In this document: piece after piece, positions 51,962-62,769 of the stretch
Layout of the letters: every line of letters starts with the position of its first letter
How positions within the stretch are numbered: the stretch's first letter is position 1
Source of the DNA: JAGLOK01 sp963675575
GTDB taxonomy: Bacteria; Bacillota; Clostridia; Christensenellales; UMGS416
Assembly: GCA_963675575.1 (NCBI GenBank)
Contig: OY776378.1
Span: 2,480,001 to 2,544,000, forward strand
Reading direction: 5' to 3'
Length of the DNA stretch: 64,000 bases
Position numbers and translations under genes: made by a program
Notes under the pieces: generated by a model
Database searches by the model: none
Told to the model about the DNA's origin: nothing
Seen by the model: only the letters and a program-made list of their open reading frames with translations

Positions 51962-54031
51962 TTATTGTTGCCCCAATAGTTTCTCGGATACACTCTTGGG
52001 AACAGCCGCAAAGTGCGAAAACTGCATCGTGAATGTTCCTCGGCCTTGAGTTTGGCTTCTTATGTTGGTCGCATATCCAAACATCTCCGAAAGCGGGACG
52101 CTTGCCTTAACAACCTGAGCTGTTCCTAGCATATCCATTCCGTCTATATGTCCGCGCCGTGAGTTAAGTGAACCCATTACATCCCCCAAATACTCATCAG
52201 GGATGACACATTCCACTTTCATAACTGGCTCCATTAATACAGGTGCCGCTTTTTTCGCAGCGTTTCTGAACGCCATTGATCCGGCCACTTTAAATGCAAC
52301 TTCTGACGAGTCAACGTCATGATAGCTTCCGTCAAATAATGTCGCCTGAAAGTCTACCACTTCATATCCACCCAGAGGTCCATTTGCCGAAGCTTCCATT
52401 ATTCCCTGCTGCACGGCAGAAATATACTCGCGTGGAATTACTCCCCCTACGACCTTATCCACAAATACCGCTCCGGAGCCCGATTCTAATGGTTCGATCT
52501 CGATAACAGCGTGTCCGTATTGTCCGTGTCCGCCAGTTTGGCGAACAAATCTACCTTCTGCTGTCGCTTTCTTAGTAAACGCCTCTTTGTAGCTAACCTG
52601 TGGTTTTCCTACATCAGCTTCCACTTTGAATTCGCGAAGCAAACGGTCCACTATTATTTCAAGGTGCAATTCACCCATTCCGGCAATAATCGTTTGTCCT
52701 GTTTCAGAATCGGTATAAGTCTTAAACGTAGGATCTTCTTCGGCCAGTTTTATGAGCGCCATTGTCATCTTGTCCTGACCTGCTTTGGTCTTGGGTTCGA
52801 TAGCCACTCTTATAACGGGATCAGGAAATTCCATTCTTTCAAGTATAATGGGACGCTGTGGATTGCAGATAGTATCGCCTGTCTGTGTATTCTTTAGACC
52901 GACCGCCGCGACAATGTCGCCTGCGTATACTTCTGTCATATCTTCCCTGTGGTTCGCGTGCATCTGCAGTATACGTCCGATTCTTTCCTTTTTGCCATTG
53001 GTTGCATTTATAATAGTGCCGCCTGCGGGCAATTTACCCGAGTATACCCTGATAAATACTAACTTTCCTACATAAGGATCTGTCATCACCTTAAAAGCCA
53101 GAGCCGCAAATGGCTCGCTTTCACTGCATTTTCTGTCCTCATCATTTTCAGTGTCAGGATTTATTCCCTTTATCGCAGGCACGTCAAGCGGGGACGGAAG
53201 ATAGTCCACCATGGCATCAAGCAAAAGCTGTACGCCTTTATTCTTGTATGATGTTCCGCATAGAACGGGTACCATATCACCTGCTATAGTAGCGTCTCGG
53301 ATTCCAGTTTTGAGCTCATCCTCAGACAAATCGCCTTCTTCAAGGTATTTTTCTAAAAGCTCTTCATGAGAAAGAGCAATCGCTTCAACCATATGAAAGC
53401 GATATTCTTTCGCTTGTTCAATATACTCTTCAGGGATGTCATTCATGTTTATCTGCGTTCCCAAATCATCACCGTAAGTAAACGCTTTCATTTTCACAAG
53501 GTCAATAATACCCGTAAAATTTTCTTCTGCGCCTATGGGCAGCTGTATAGGAACTGCATTAGCCCTTAGGCGGTCTTTCATCATGTTAACAACTCTGAAA
53601 AAGTCCGCTCCCAAAATATCCATTTTATTTACATAGGCAATTCTGGGAACTACATATTTATCTGCTTGGCGCCACACGGTTTCGCTTTGCGGTTCAACAC
53701 CGCCTTTTGCGCAAAAAACCGCGACTGCGCCGTCCAATACTCTAAGAGAACGTTCCACCTCAACCGTGAAATCAACGTGCCCGGGTGTGTCTATAATGTT
53801 TATCTGGCAATCTTTCCACATTGCTGTGGTAGCCGCAGATGTTATTGTAATCCCGCGCTCTTGCTCTTGCTCCATCCAGTCCATGGTTGCTCCGCCTTCA
53901 TGAACTTCGCCCATGCGGTGGACACGCCCTGTATAAAACAAAATACGTTCAGTTGTGGTCGTCTTTCCGGCATCAATATGTGCCATTATTCCGACATTTC
54001 GTGTATTTTCAAGTGCTGTCTTTCTAGGCAT
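51962..54031 (-). CDS. fusA: Elongation factor G
   Basis: 689 residues. MPRKTALENTRNVGIMAHID, G1 AHIDAGKTTTTERIL, DTPGHVDFTVEVERSLRVLD and NKMDILGAD mark the GTPase domain; RGHIDGMDMLG lies in domain V. Drives translocation. Third gene of the str operon, 41 bases after rpsG. Confidence 0.98.
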   Translation of the reverse strand: MPRKTALENTRNVGIMAHIDAGKTTTTERILFYTGRVHRMGEVHEGGATMDWMEQEQERGITITSAATTAMWKDCQINIIDTPGHVDFTVEVERSLRVLDGAVAVFCAKGGVEPQSETVWRQADKYVVPRIAYVNKMDILGADFFRVVNMMKDRLRANAVPIQLPIGAEENFTGIIDLVKMKAFTYGDDLGTQINMNDIPEEYIEQAKEYRFHMVEAIALSHEELLEKYLEEGDLSEDELKTGIRDATIAGDMVPVLCGTSYKNKGVQLLLDAMVDYLPSPLDVPAIKGINPDTENDEDRKCSESEPFAALAFKVMTDPYVGKLVFIRVYSGKLPAGGTIINATNGKKERIGRILQMHANHREDMTEVYAGDIVAAVGLKNTQTGDTICNPQRPIILERMEFPDPVIRVAIEPKTKAGQDKMTMALIKLAEEDPTFKTYTDSETGQTIIAGMGELHLEIIVDRLLREFKVEADVGKPQVSYKEAFTKKATAEGRFVRQTGGHGQYGHAVIEIEPLESGSGAVFVDKVVGGVIPREYISAVQQGIMEASANGPLGGYEVVDFQATLFDGSYHDVDSSEVAFKVAGSMAFRNAAKKAAPVLMEPVMKVECVIPDEYLGDVMGSLNSRRGHIDGMDMLGTAQVVKASVPLSEMFGYATNIRSQTQGRGTFTMQFSHFAAVPKSVSEKLLGQQ

Positions 54032-54072
54032 CAGTGCGCCCTCCTTTCGTAATATTTAATCATATTATATAT

Positions 54073-54543
54073 TTACCACCTATAATGCGCAAACGCTTTG
54101 TTTGCTTCGGCCATGCGATGTACGTCTTCGCGGCGCTTAACAGCTCCGCCTTCGCCTTTTGCTGCTGCCATTAATTCATTGGCCAAGCGATCTTTCATAG
54201 TGCGCTCGCCGCGCTTTCTTGAAAAGTCCACCAACCAACGTATTCCTAAAGCTTGACGTCTTTCCGGCCTAACTTCTATGGGTACCTGATATGTTGATCC
54301 GCCTACTCTGCGGGCTTTAACTTCCAACACAGGCATAATATTATTCATAGCTTCTTCAAAAATCTCTACCGCGTCTTTTCCGGTTTTTTCAGCTATCATT
54401 GAAAAAGCATCATACACTATTCGCTGAGAAGTGCCGCGCTTTCCCCCAAGCATAATCAGGTTGATGAGTTTAGTCACCACTACGCTGTTATACATTGGGT
54501 CAGGCAGAACTTCCCGCTTGGTTACTCCTCCACGCCTTGGCAT
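54073..54543 (-). CDS. rpsG: Ribosomal protein S7
   Basis: 156 residues; MPRRGGVTKREVLPDPMYNS at the start and KAFAHYRW at the end. Head assembly protein near the E site; str-operon regulator in E. coli. Confidence 0.97.
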   Translation of the reverse strand: MPRRGGVTKREVLPDPMYNSVVVTKLINLIMLGGKRGTSQRIVYDAFSMIAEKTGKDAVEIFEEAMNNIMPVLEVKARRVGGSTYQVPIEVRPERRQALGIRWLVDFSRKRGERTMKDRLANELMAAAKGEGGAVKRREDVHRMAEANKAFAHYRW

Positions 54544-54622
54544 GTGGTTCCTCCTTTATGTCGGGTTACAGCACATAAATGCTGTAATGCTCTTATTTTA
54601 TTTTAATATACAATACAGTATA

Positions 54623-54994
54623 TTATTTTGGACGCTTAGCGCCATAACGAGAACGGGCTTGTCTGCGGCCATCTACGCCTGCAGTATCCAGCGTTCCGCG
54701 AATTATATGATAACGAACACCGGGCAAGTCACGTACACGTCCTCCGCGGATAAGCACTACTGAGTGCTCTTGAAGATTATGTCCCACGCCAGGGATAATC
54801 GCATTACCTTCAATGCCGTTTGTCAAGCGAACCCTTGCTATTTTTCTCAAAGCAGAGTTCGGTTTTTTTGGTGTCAGCGTACTAACCGATAAGCATACTC
54901 CGCGTCTTTGCGGGTTTGACTGCAAAATGGGAGCCTTGCTTTTTTTCGTTTTAAGCTTTCTACCTTGCTTTATGATTTGATTAATCGTCGGCAT
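54623..54994 (-). CDS. rpsL: Ribosomal protein S12
   Basis: 123 residues; MPTINQIIKQGRKLKTKKSK, TPKKPNSALRKIARVRLTNG and RGGRVRDLPGVRYHIIRG. The decoding-centre Lys residues of the KKPNS and GRVKDLP segments read Lys and Arg; the latter position is Arg here (VRDLP). Whether that affects streptomycin response cannot be judged from sequence alone. Confidence 0.97.
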   Translation of the reverse strand: MPTINQIIKQGRKLKTKKSKAPILQSNPQRRGVCLSVSTLTPKKPNSALRKIARVRLTNGIEGNAIIPGVGHNLQEHSVVLIRGGRVRDLPGVRYHIIRGTLDTAGVDGRRQARSRYGAKRPK

Positions 54995-55056
54995 ACTTTA
55001 ACTACGCACCTCCTTTTTTTATTAATCACTATATAAATTCTCACAACCCTTGAGAA

Positions 55057-55299
55057 CTATTTTAAAACTCCCGCCGTAGCGGCGCCCACATCTATTTCGC
55101 AGGCGTTTCCCAGCTCTACCATTGAAAACACTTCTTCATAACATGTTTCTTTTTGGTTGCATGCTGTTATTATTCTTTGCCTAATTACCTCATCAACATC
55201 AGATGCTATATAAATTTTAGAGAAAATATTCTCACTTATACCTTTGAGTACCTGTTTCAATCCAACTATCCGTTTATCTGGGTCAGCCAGGTCCTGCAT
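55057..55299 (-). CDS. L7Ae/L30e-family K-turn binding protein (YbxF-like)
   Basis: 80 residues, the usual length for YbxF. RIVGLKQVLKGISENIFSKI and a C-terminal MVELGNACEIDVGAATAGVL match the family, which binds kink-turn RNA and sits between rpoC and rpsL in Bacillota. ATG at 55299 follows GGAG by eleven bases. It is the first gene after the promoter at 55348-55376. Confidence 0.9.
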   Translation of the reverse strand: MQDLADPDKRIVGLKQVLKGISENIFSKIYIASDVDEVIRQRIITACNQKETCYEEVFSMVELGNACEIDVGAATAGVLK

Positions 55300-55347
55300 T
55301 TACTAATCATCTCCTTATGATTTCAAGCTTTTTTAACATGCTTGTGT

Positions 55348-55376
55348 ATTCTATCATTTTGACTTTTGTGTGTCAA
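55348..55376 (-). promoter_or_regulatory. Promoter of the str operon
   Basis: TTGACA at 55371-55376 and TAGAAT at 55348-55353 on the minus strand, 17 bases apart, upstream of the L7Ae-like gene. Confidence 0.85.
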
Positions 55377-55409
55377 CCGTTTTTAGGCTAAAGAGCCATG
55401 TTTATGTCA

Positions 55410-58400
55410 TTAGCCTTCCAAAACTATAGAGCCATCGTCAATAATATCACTTTCAAAGCTCATATTCTCTTCTGGCATAACATATTCGGTATTTATCGAA
55501 ATATTGTTATATTTTTTTATCCCAGTTCCTGCAGGTATCAGTTTTCCTATTATTATATTCTCTTTTAATCCGAGAAGAGGATCCACTTTGCCTTTAATTG
55601 CGGCATCGGTTAATACTCTGGTGGTTTCCTGGAAAGAAGCTGCAGACAGGAACGAATTGGTTGCGAGTGATGCTTTGGTTATTCCCAACAATATGCGCTG
55701 GGCGCTTGCCGGCTCGCCTCCGTCTAACATAACCTGCTCGTTTTTGCTTTCAAATTCAAAAATATCAACCAGAGAACCGGGCAGCATATCCGTATCGCCG
55801 ATTTCATCGATTTTAACCTTGCGCATCATCTGGCGAAGTATAACTTCGATATGTTTGTCGGCTGTTTCAACTCCCTGGAGCCTGTATACAGTCTGAACTT
55901 CATTCAGCAAGTATTCCTGAACGCCTTTGACACCATTGATTTTCAAGATATCATGCGGATTAATAGATCCGCTGTTAAGCGAAGCTCCCGCTTCAATTTT
56001 CTGTCCTTGCTCAACTTTAGGTCTTGCATCAAATGGTATTGTATATACTTTTGCCTCTCCATCCTCATTTGAAACCGTAATTTCCCTTGTGTTTTCTTCA
56101 GAGATGGAAACCGTTCCTGCTATTTCTGAAATAACGGCAACATCTTTGGGTTTTCTTGCTTCAAACAATTCTTCCACACGCGGAAGACCCTGAGTGATAT
56201 CTTCTGTTTGCGCAACACCGCCTGTATGGAATGTTCTCATGGTAAGCTGGGTTCCCGGTTCGCCTATAGCTTGCGCAGCAATTGTGCCGGCAGCCTCGCC
56301 CACCCTTACCGAGTGGCCTGTTGCTAGGTTCATTCCGTAGCATTTCACACACACGCCTTGTTCAGCGCGGCATGTTAATACTGAACGGATTTCAACACTT
56401 TCAATACCGGATGCCTCGACTTCCTCGGCTATGTTGCGTTCAATGATTTCTCCGGCAGCAACGATAACTTTATTAGTTTCAGGGTGAATAATGTCTTTAA
56501 CCGGTACACGTCCCCAAATTCTTTCAGAAAGTTTTTCGACCATACGGTGGCCATCTTGCAGTGCGGCGACTATAATTCCTCTTGGAGTTTCTTTTCGATC
56601 GGTAAAGCAATCTTCGCTTCTTATGATAACATCTTGAGAAACATCAACCAATCTTCTTGTAAGATATCCCGATTCTGCAGTTCTTAGTGCTGTATCCGCC
56701 AATCCTTTTCTTGCACCATGGGCAGAGATAAAGAATTCCAAAACAGACAATCCTTCACGGAAGTTTGATCGTATCGGAACCTCGATAATTTTTCCTGACG
56801 GGCCTGCGATTAGTCCACGCATACCGGCCAACTGTCTTATCTGAGAAGTATTACCGCGGGCTCCTGAGTTTGCCATCATATAAATATTGTTAAACTCGTC
56901 CAGATGCTCCAACAACGCCTTAGTGACAAGGTCTGTTGTGTCTTTCCAAGTGCTTACCACGTGCTCGTATCTTTCTTGTTCTGAAATGAGCCCATCGGCA
57001 AAAGCGTTTTCAACCTGTTGGACTTTTTCTTCAGCCTTATTAACAAGCTCTGTTTTTTCTTTAGGTATTTCAATATCAGATACGGAAATAGTTATGGCTC
57101 CGCGGGTTGAATATTTGAACCCGAGGTCTTTTATTTTATCAAGAACTTCGGCGGTATGAGTATTGCCGTGTGTTCTGTAAGTTCTGTCCACTATTTCAGT
57201 GAGAAGACTTTTGTCCACAAGTTTGTCAATTTCCAAATTAAGTATATTGTCAGGATTGCTCCTGTCCACAAATCCCAAATCTTGCGGAATTGCTTCATTA
57301 AATATTAACTTTCCTGTGGTTGTTTTTATTCTTTTTGTTACTATTTTACCGTCAATTTCTTTTTTAACCCTTACATTAATTAAGGCCCGAACTTCAATAT
57401 CACCGAGTTCGTATGCCATCATTGCTTCTTCAGGGTTTGCAAACGTTCTGCCCTCTCCCTTTGCACCTTCTTTTGTCATAGTAAGATAATAAGCGCCTAT
57501 TACCATGTCCTGAGAAGGAGCCACCACTGGGTGTCCGTCAGCGGGTTTGAGCAGGTTGTTAGTAGAAAGCATTAAGAAGCGAGCTTCCGCCTGCGCTTCA
57601 ACAGAAAGCGGCACGTGAACCGCCATCTGATCTCCGTCAAAGTCAGCATTGTACGCTGCACACACCAAAGGATGTATTTTCAAAGCACGCCCTTCAACCA
57701 ATATCGGTTCAAAAGCCTGTATTCCAAGCCTATGCAATGTAGGAGCACGGTTTAAAAGAACCGGATGCTCTTTTATAACTTCCTCTAAAATATCCCAAAC
57801 TTCTTCGCGCACTCGTTCAACCATGCGTTTCGCGCTTTTTATATTGTGGGCTAATCCGCGTCCAACAAGTTCTTTCATAACAAAAGGTTTAAACAGCTCA
57901 AGAGCCATTTCTTTTGGAAGTCCACATTGGTATAACTTAAGTTCAGGTCCTACAACTATTACTGAACGGCCTGAATAGTCAACACGTTTGCCCAAAAGGT
58001 TTTGGCGGAAACGTCCCTGTTTTCCTCTAAGCATATCTGAAAGAGATTTGAGCGGACGGTTTCCCGGACCGGTTACAGCTCTTCCGCGCCTGCCGTTGTC
58101 GATTAACGCATCAACAGCTTCTTGCAGCATACGCTTTTCATTGCGTACTATAATATCGGGCGCATTAAGCTCCAACAATCTTTTAAGACGATTATTGCGG
58201 TTAATTACGCGTCTGTATAAATCATTAAGATCGCTTGTGGCAAATCTTCCGCCGTCCAACTGGACCATCGGGCGTATTTCCGGCGGTATTACAGGAATAA
58301 CCTCCAATACCATCCATTCGGGCATGTTTCCGCTTTTTCTGAAAGCTTCCACCACTTCGAGGCGCTTTATCGCGCGCATGCGCTTTTGTCCTGAAGAATT

Positions 58401-58988
58401 TACCGTCAAATCATGAAGCTCTACTGCCAGTGCTTCAAGGTCTATGCTGCCTAACAATGCTTTTACAGCTTCTGCACCCATGCCAGCTTTGAAAGTGTCG
58501 CCATACATATCAACGCTTTCTCTGTATTCGCGGTCAGACAATATCTGCTTAAGTTCAAGCGGGGTGTCTCCCGGATCTGTCACTATAAAAGAAGCGAAGT
58601 AGAGAACCCTTTCTAAAAGCTTAGGAGACATGTCAAGCAAAAGCCCCATGCGGCTGGGTATTCCCTTGAAATACCATATATGGCTGACAGGTGCTGCAAG
58701 CTCAATGTGACCCATGCGCTCACGGCGCACTTTAGAGCGTGTTACTTCAACGCCGCATTTGTCGCATATAATACCTTTATACCTGATGCGCTTGTATTTT
58801 CCGCAGTGACATTCCCAGTCCTTCGTCGGTCCGAAAATCCTTTCGCAAAAAAGACCATCACGCTCTGGTTTAAGCGTTCTGTAGTTAATTGTTTCCGGTT
58901 TTTTAACCTCGCCGTGTGACCATTCTAAAATCTTTTGCGGCGATGCAAGTCCTATTCTCATAGAATCAAACTGATTGAGTTCAAACAA
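55410..58988 (-). CDS. rpoC: DNA-directed RNA polymerase subunit beta'
   Basis: 1192 residues, the normal Gram-positive length. N-terminal zinc site ECHCGKYKRIRYKGIICDKC, the catalytic Mg loop NADFDGDQMAVHVPLS, and a second zinc set near residue 880 (CRAEQGVCVKCYG) with TMRTFHTGGVA of the trigger-loop region. Separate from rpoB by 55 bases. Confidence 0.98.
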   Translation of the reverse strand: MFELNQFDSMRIGLASPQKILEWSHGEVKKPETINYRTLKPERDGLFCERIFGPTKDWECHCGKYKRIRYKGIICDKCGVEVTRSKVRRERMGHIELAAPVSHIWYFKGIPSRMGLLLDMSPKLLERVLYFASFIVTDPGDTPLELKQILSDREYRESVDMYGDTFKAGMGAEAVKALLGSIDLEALAVELHDLTVNSSGQKRMRAIKRLEVVEAFRKSGNMPEWMVLEVIPVIPPEIRPMVQLDGGRFATSDLNDLYRRVINRNNRLKRLLELNAPDIIVRNEKRMLQEAVDALIDNGRRGRAVTGPGNRPLKSLSDMLRGKQGRFRQNLLGKRVDYSGRSVIVVGPELKLYQCGLPKEMALELFKPFVMKELVGRGLAHNIKSAKRMVERVREEVWDILEEVIKEHPVLLNRAPTLHRLGIQAFEPILVEGRALKIHPLVCAAYNADFDGDQMAVHVPLSVEAQAEARFLMLSTNNLLKPADGHPVVAPSQDMVIGAYYLTMTKEGAKGEGRTFANPEEAMMAYELGDIEVRALINVRVKKEIDGKIVTKRIKTTTGKLIFNEAIPQDLGFVDRSNPDNILNLEIDKLVDKSLLTEIVDRTYRTHGNTHTAEVLDKIKDLGFKYSTRGAITISVSDIEIPKEKTELVNKAEEKVQQVENAFADGLISEQERYEHVVSTWKDTTDLVTKALLEHLDEFNNIYMMANSGARGNTSQIRQLAGMRGLIAGPSGKIIEVPIRSNFREGLSVLEFFISAHGARKGLADTALRTAESGYLTRRLVDVSQDVIIRSEDCFTDRKETPRGIIVAALQDGHRMVEKLSERIWGRVPVKDIIHPETNKVIVAAGEIIERNIAEEVEASGIESVEIRSVLTCRAEQGVCVKCYGMNLATGHSVRVGEAAGTIAAQAIGEPGTQLTMRTFHTGGVAQTEDITQGLPRVEELFEARKPKDVAVISEIAGTVSISEENTREITVSNEDGEAKVYTIPFDARPKVEQGQKIEAGASLNSGSINPHDILKINGVKGVQEYLLNEVQTVYRLQGVETADKHIEVILRQMMRKVKIDEIGDTDMLPGSLVDIFEFESKNEQVMLDGGEPASAQRILLGITKASLATNSFLSAASFQETTRVLTDAAIKGKVDPLLGLKENIIIGKLIPAGTGIKKYNNISINTEYVMPEENMSFESDIIDDGSIVLEG

Positions 58989-59043
58989 GGACCTTGCCTC
59001 CTTTCAAATATCGAAAAAGTAAAAATCTTTTATTATCTATTTA

Positions 59044-62000
59044 TTAAGTATCTTCATCTTCGGAAAAGTCATCATCCAATGACTCATCCATGTCAAGGTC
59101 ATCAAGGCTTGTTAGGTCTTCCAAATCATCAAGCTCAAACTCTTCAAATGAATCTTCTATTGTGCCTTCTGTTCCATCTGCTTGTTCGTCGCCTTCAATG
59201 TTGACATCCAGCAATTCAGGCGCAAAATCTTCAAAGTCAGAATCCCGAAGCTGAATCTCGCCTTTTTCATCGCTCAATATTGAAACGTCCAAGGAAAGCG
59301 AACGCATTTCCATAATCAACACTTTGAAGCTTTCAGGTATTCCCGGTTCGGGAATGTTTTCACCTTTTACTATCGCTTCATATGTTTTGACACGCCCCAC
59401 AACATCATCGGATTTAACCGTTAGAATTTCCTGTAATGTATGGGCTGCTCCATATGCTTCAAGAGCCCAAACTTCCATTTCTCCGAAACGCTGTCCACCG
59501 AACTGGGCTTTTCCGCCCAAAGGTTGCTGTGTTACAAGTGAATATGGGCCTGTCGAGCGGGCATGAATCTTGTCATCAACCAAATGGATAAGCTTAAGCA
59601 TATACATATATCCTACAGTTACGGGATTATCGAATTCTCGCCCAGTACGTCCGTCGTACAGAATTGTTTTACCATCTTCACGTAAGCCGGACTCGCCGAA
59701 CAGTTTGATTATGTCATTTTCGTGTGCTCCATCGAAAACAGGAGTCGCAATGTGCCAGCCGTTTTTCTTTGCGATAAGCCCTAGATGCACCTCGAGTACC
59801 TGTCCTATATTCATACGAGAGGGAACTCCCAAAGGATTTAAGCATATCTCAAGCGGTGTGCCATCCGGTAGGAAAGGCATGTCTTCTTCAGGCAATATGC
59901 GTGAAACAACACCTTTGTTTCCATGGCGTCCGGCCATTTTGTCTCCCACAGATATTTTTCTTCTCTGCGCGATATATACACGAACCATCTCATTTACGCC
60001 GGTAGACATCTCATCATGGTTTTCTCTTGTAAATGTCTTAACATCAACTACGATTCCCGCGGCTCCGTGAGGAACTCGCAGTGAAGTATCGCGAACTTCG
60101 CGAACCTTTTCTCCGAAAATTGCTCTAAGCAGTCTTTCTTCTGGATTAAGCTCGGTTTCTCCTTTCGGAGTAACCTTTCCAACAAGAATGTCTCCGGGTT
60201 CAACTTCTGCGCCAATGCGTACAACGCCGCGTTCGTCAAGCTCGGAAAGAACATCTTCGCCTACGTTAGGAATTTCTCTTGTAATCTCTTCTGCGCCAAG
60301 TTTTGTGTCCCTGGCTTCACATTCATATTCTTCTATATGGATTGAGGTAAATACATCTTCTTTAAGAAGCTTCTCAGAAATGAGAATCGCATCCTCGAAG
60401 TTGTACCCTTCCCAAGTCATAAATCCAATAAGAATATTTCGTCCCAGCGCTAGCTCTCCCTGATCGGTTGAAGGGCCGTCGGCAATAATTTCATTTGCTT
60501 TAACTTTGTCGCCCGCTTTTACCAATGGGTGCTGATTAATACATGTCCCCTGGTTGCTTCGGGCAAATTTATGCAGCTTATATGAATTAAGCTTTCCGCC
60601 TTTTTCTTTTACGATTATTTCAGAGGCAGATACTTTTTCCACTACGCCTTCATTTTTTGCAATTATAAGCACTCCGCTGTCGAAAGCGGCTTTGGCTTCC
60701 ATCCCGGTTCCGATTAGAGGAGCTTCCGGTTTAATAAGAGGAACAGACTGCCTCTGCATGTTGGAACCCATCAGCGCACGGTTCGCATCATCATTTTCCA
60801 GGAAAGGAATCATAGCGGTTGCAACCGATACCACCTGCTTTGGAGATACATCCATATAATCAACAGCCGATGAACGAACTTCCATGATTTCGCCGTATAC
60901 ACGAGCGGCGATATATTCTCTTTCGAAAATGTTCCCCTCTGCCAGAGGTTCATTTGCCTGAGCGATAATATATCTGTCTTCCTCATCTGCGGTCATATAT
61001 TCTATTTCGCCTGTGACAACACCCGTGTCTTTATCAACACGTCTGTAAGGGGTTTCTATAAACCCGTATTCATTGGTTCTGGAATATATCGCAAGAGAAC
61101 CGATAAGCCCAATGTTTGGTCCTTCAGGCGTTTCTATCGGGCACATGCGCCCATAGTGTGAGTGATGAACATCTCGAACATCAAACGATGCCCTGTCTCG
61201 GTTTAATCCGCCCGGTCCCAAAGCCGAAAGCCTTCTTTTGTTTGTAAGCTCGGCAAGGGGATTTGTCTGATCCATGAAATGGGACAGCTGGGAAGATCCA
61301 AAGAACTCTTTAATCGCAGCAGTAACAGGCCTTATATTAATTAAAGCCTGAGGCGTCACATTTTCCATATCCTGAATTGCCATTCTTTCTTTGACGACTC
61401 TTTCGAGACGCGAAAGACCTATTCGGAATTGGTTTTGTAAAAGCTCGCCAACCGAGCGCAGCCTTCTGTTTCCAAGATGGTCAATATCATCGGAATTTCC
61501 AATGCCCGAAAATAACCCCAGAAAATATGAAAATGCAGCAGCAATATCATCCGGATGAACATGGCGGGGAATCAAAACATTTTTGCTGTTTTTGATTTCC
61601 TCTATAAGTTTTTCTTTATCATCCTCAAATTCGTTTAATATCTCTTTTAGGCTTGGGTAATGCACTTTTTCATTAAGACCAAGTTCGTGTGCGTCAATAT
61701 CAAGGGGCTTAAGATAATATTCAGGATCAACAAATCTGTTGCCCAATATTTTAATCTTTTTGCTCTCCAATGCGATGGTTACACTTTGCTTGCCTGTGTT
61801 TTCAATTTTTCTCGCAGTCTTGCGGTCAATCTTTTCGCCTTTTTTTATAAGAACTTCACCGGTGTTTTCATCAATTACATCCTCATCGGCGATTTTGTTT
61901 TCAATGCGGATGGCAAGTGAAAGTTTTTTATTAAACTTATATCTGCCGACACGCGCCAAATCATAGCGTCTTGCATCAAAGAAAAGCGACGAAATAAGCG

Positions 62001-62769
62001 ATTGTGCGCTTTCAACCGTCGGTGGTTCACCCGGACGCAGGCGTTTATATATTTCAAGAAGCCCGCCTTCGTTTGTCTTGGACGCATCCTTTTCCATGGT
62101 AAGAGCCAAACGCTCATCTTCACCGAAAGTATCAATTATCTGCGCGTCTGTTCCGTATCCCAAAGCACGCAGCAAAACAGTGGCAGGTTGCTTTCTTGTC
62201 CTGTCCACTCTAACCCATAATATATTATTATAGTCGCTTTCAAGCTCCAGCCAAGCGCCTCTGTTGGGTATCAGCGTTGATGTGTGTGTAGGATTTCCAT
62301 TTTTGTCCAGACCACTGCCGAATATAACACCGGGAGACCGGACAAGCTGTGATACTATTACGCGCTCTGCGCCGTTTATGATAAATGTTCCCGTCTCGGT
62401 CATAAGAGGGAAATCCCCCATAAAGACTTCTTGCTCTTTAACTTCGCCTGTTTCGCGATTTATAAGACGAACCTTGACTTTCATCGGAGCAGAATAAGTA
62501 ACATCACGCTCTTTGCATTCGTCAACCGAATACTTAATTTTGTCTTCAATCCTATAATCCACTAATTCAAGCGAAAGAGTATCGGAATAGTCATTAATCG
62601 GAGAAATGTCGTCAAGAACTTCGCGAAGTCCTGTATCCAAAAAACGATTATAGCTATTTTTTTGAATCGCTATAAGATCAGGCATCTCCAATACTTCTTC
62701 TATTCGGGAAAAAGACATTCTTGTGCGTCTGCCGGTTTGGACCTCGTTTACCTTAACTTCATGGGCCAT
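59044..62769 (-). CDS. rpoB: DNA-directed RNA polymerase subunit beta
   Basis: 1241 residues. The rifampicin pocket FFGSSQLSHFMDQTNPLAEL and RRLSALGPGGLNRDRASF, the GEMEVWALEAYGAAHTLQE segment and a Glu/Asp-rich tail of about 60 residues are present. Residue identities in the rifampicin segment look like wild type. ATG at 62769 is preferred to GTG at 62781. In many bacteria rplJ-rplL lie just upstream; here they do not. Confidence 0.98.
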   Translation of the reverse strand: MAHEVKVNEVQTGRRTRMSFSRIEEVLEMPDLIAIQKNSYNRFLDTGLREVLDDISPINDYSDTLSLELVDYRIEDKIKYSVDECKERDVTYSAPMKVKVRLINRETGEVKEQEVFMGDFPLMTETGTFIINGAERVIVSQLVRSPGVIFGSGLDKNGNPTHTSTLIPNRGAWLELESDYNNILWVRVDRTRKQPATVLLRALGYGTDAQIIDTFGEDERLALTMEKDASKTNEGGLLEIYKRLRPGEPPTVESAQSLISSLFFDARRYDLARVGRYKFNKKLSLAIRIENKIADEDVIDENTGEVLIKKGEKIDRKTARKIENTGKQSVTIALESKKIKILGNRFVDPEYYLKPLDIDAHELGLNEKVHYPSLKEILNEFEDDKEKLIEEIKNSKNVLIPRHVHPDDIAAAFSYFLGLFSGIGNSDDIDHLGNRRLRSVGELLQNQFRIGLSRLERVVKERMAIQDMENVTPQALINIRPVTAAIKEFFGSSQLSHFMDQTNPLAELTNKRRLSALGPGGLNRDRASFDVRDVHHSHYGRMCPIETPEGPNIGLIGSLAIYSRTNEYGFIETPYRRVDKDTGVVTGEIEYMTADEEDRYIIAQANEPLAEGNIFEREYIAARVYGEIMEVRSSAVDYMDVSPKQVVSVATAMIPFLENDDANRALMGSNMQRQSVPLIKPEAPLIGTGMEAKAAFDSGVLIIAKNEGVVEKVSASEIIVKEKGGKLNSYKLHKFARSNQGTCINQHPLVKAGDKVKANEIIADGPSTDQGELALGRNILIGFMTWEGYNFEDAILISEKLLKEDVFTSIHIEEYECEARDTKLGAEEITREIPNVGEDVLSELDERGVVRIGAEVEPGDILVGKVTPKGETELNPEERLLRAIFGEKVREVRDTSLRVPHGAAGIVVDVKTFTRENHDEMSTGVNEMVRVYIAQRRKISVGDKMAGRHGNKGVVSRILPEEDMPFLPDGTPLEICLNPLGVPSRMNIGQVLEVHLGLIAKKNGWHIATPVFDGAHENDIIKLFGESGLREDGKTILYDGRTGREFDNPVTVGYMYMLKLIHLVDDKIHARSTGPYSLVTQQPLGGKAQFGGQRFGEMEVWALEAYGAAHTLQEILTVKSDDVVGRVKTYEAIVKGENIPEPGIPESFKVLIMEMRSLSLDVSILSDEKGEIQLRDSDFEDFAPELLDVNIEGDEQADGTEGTIEDSFEEFELDDLEDLTSLDDLDMDESLDDDFSEDEDT

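Noticed and set aside
51919..52011. N-terminal extension of EF-Tu
   Set aside because: It overlaps the end of fusA, lacks similarity to EF-Tu and lies upstream of a strong ribosome site at the normal start.
55382..55415. Terminator after rpoC
   Set aside because: A GGCTAA/TTAGCC stem exists but no T-run follows it.
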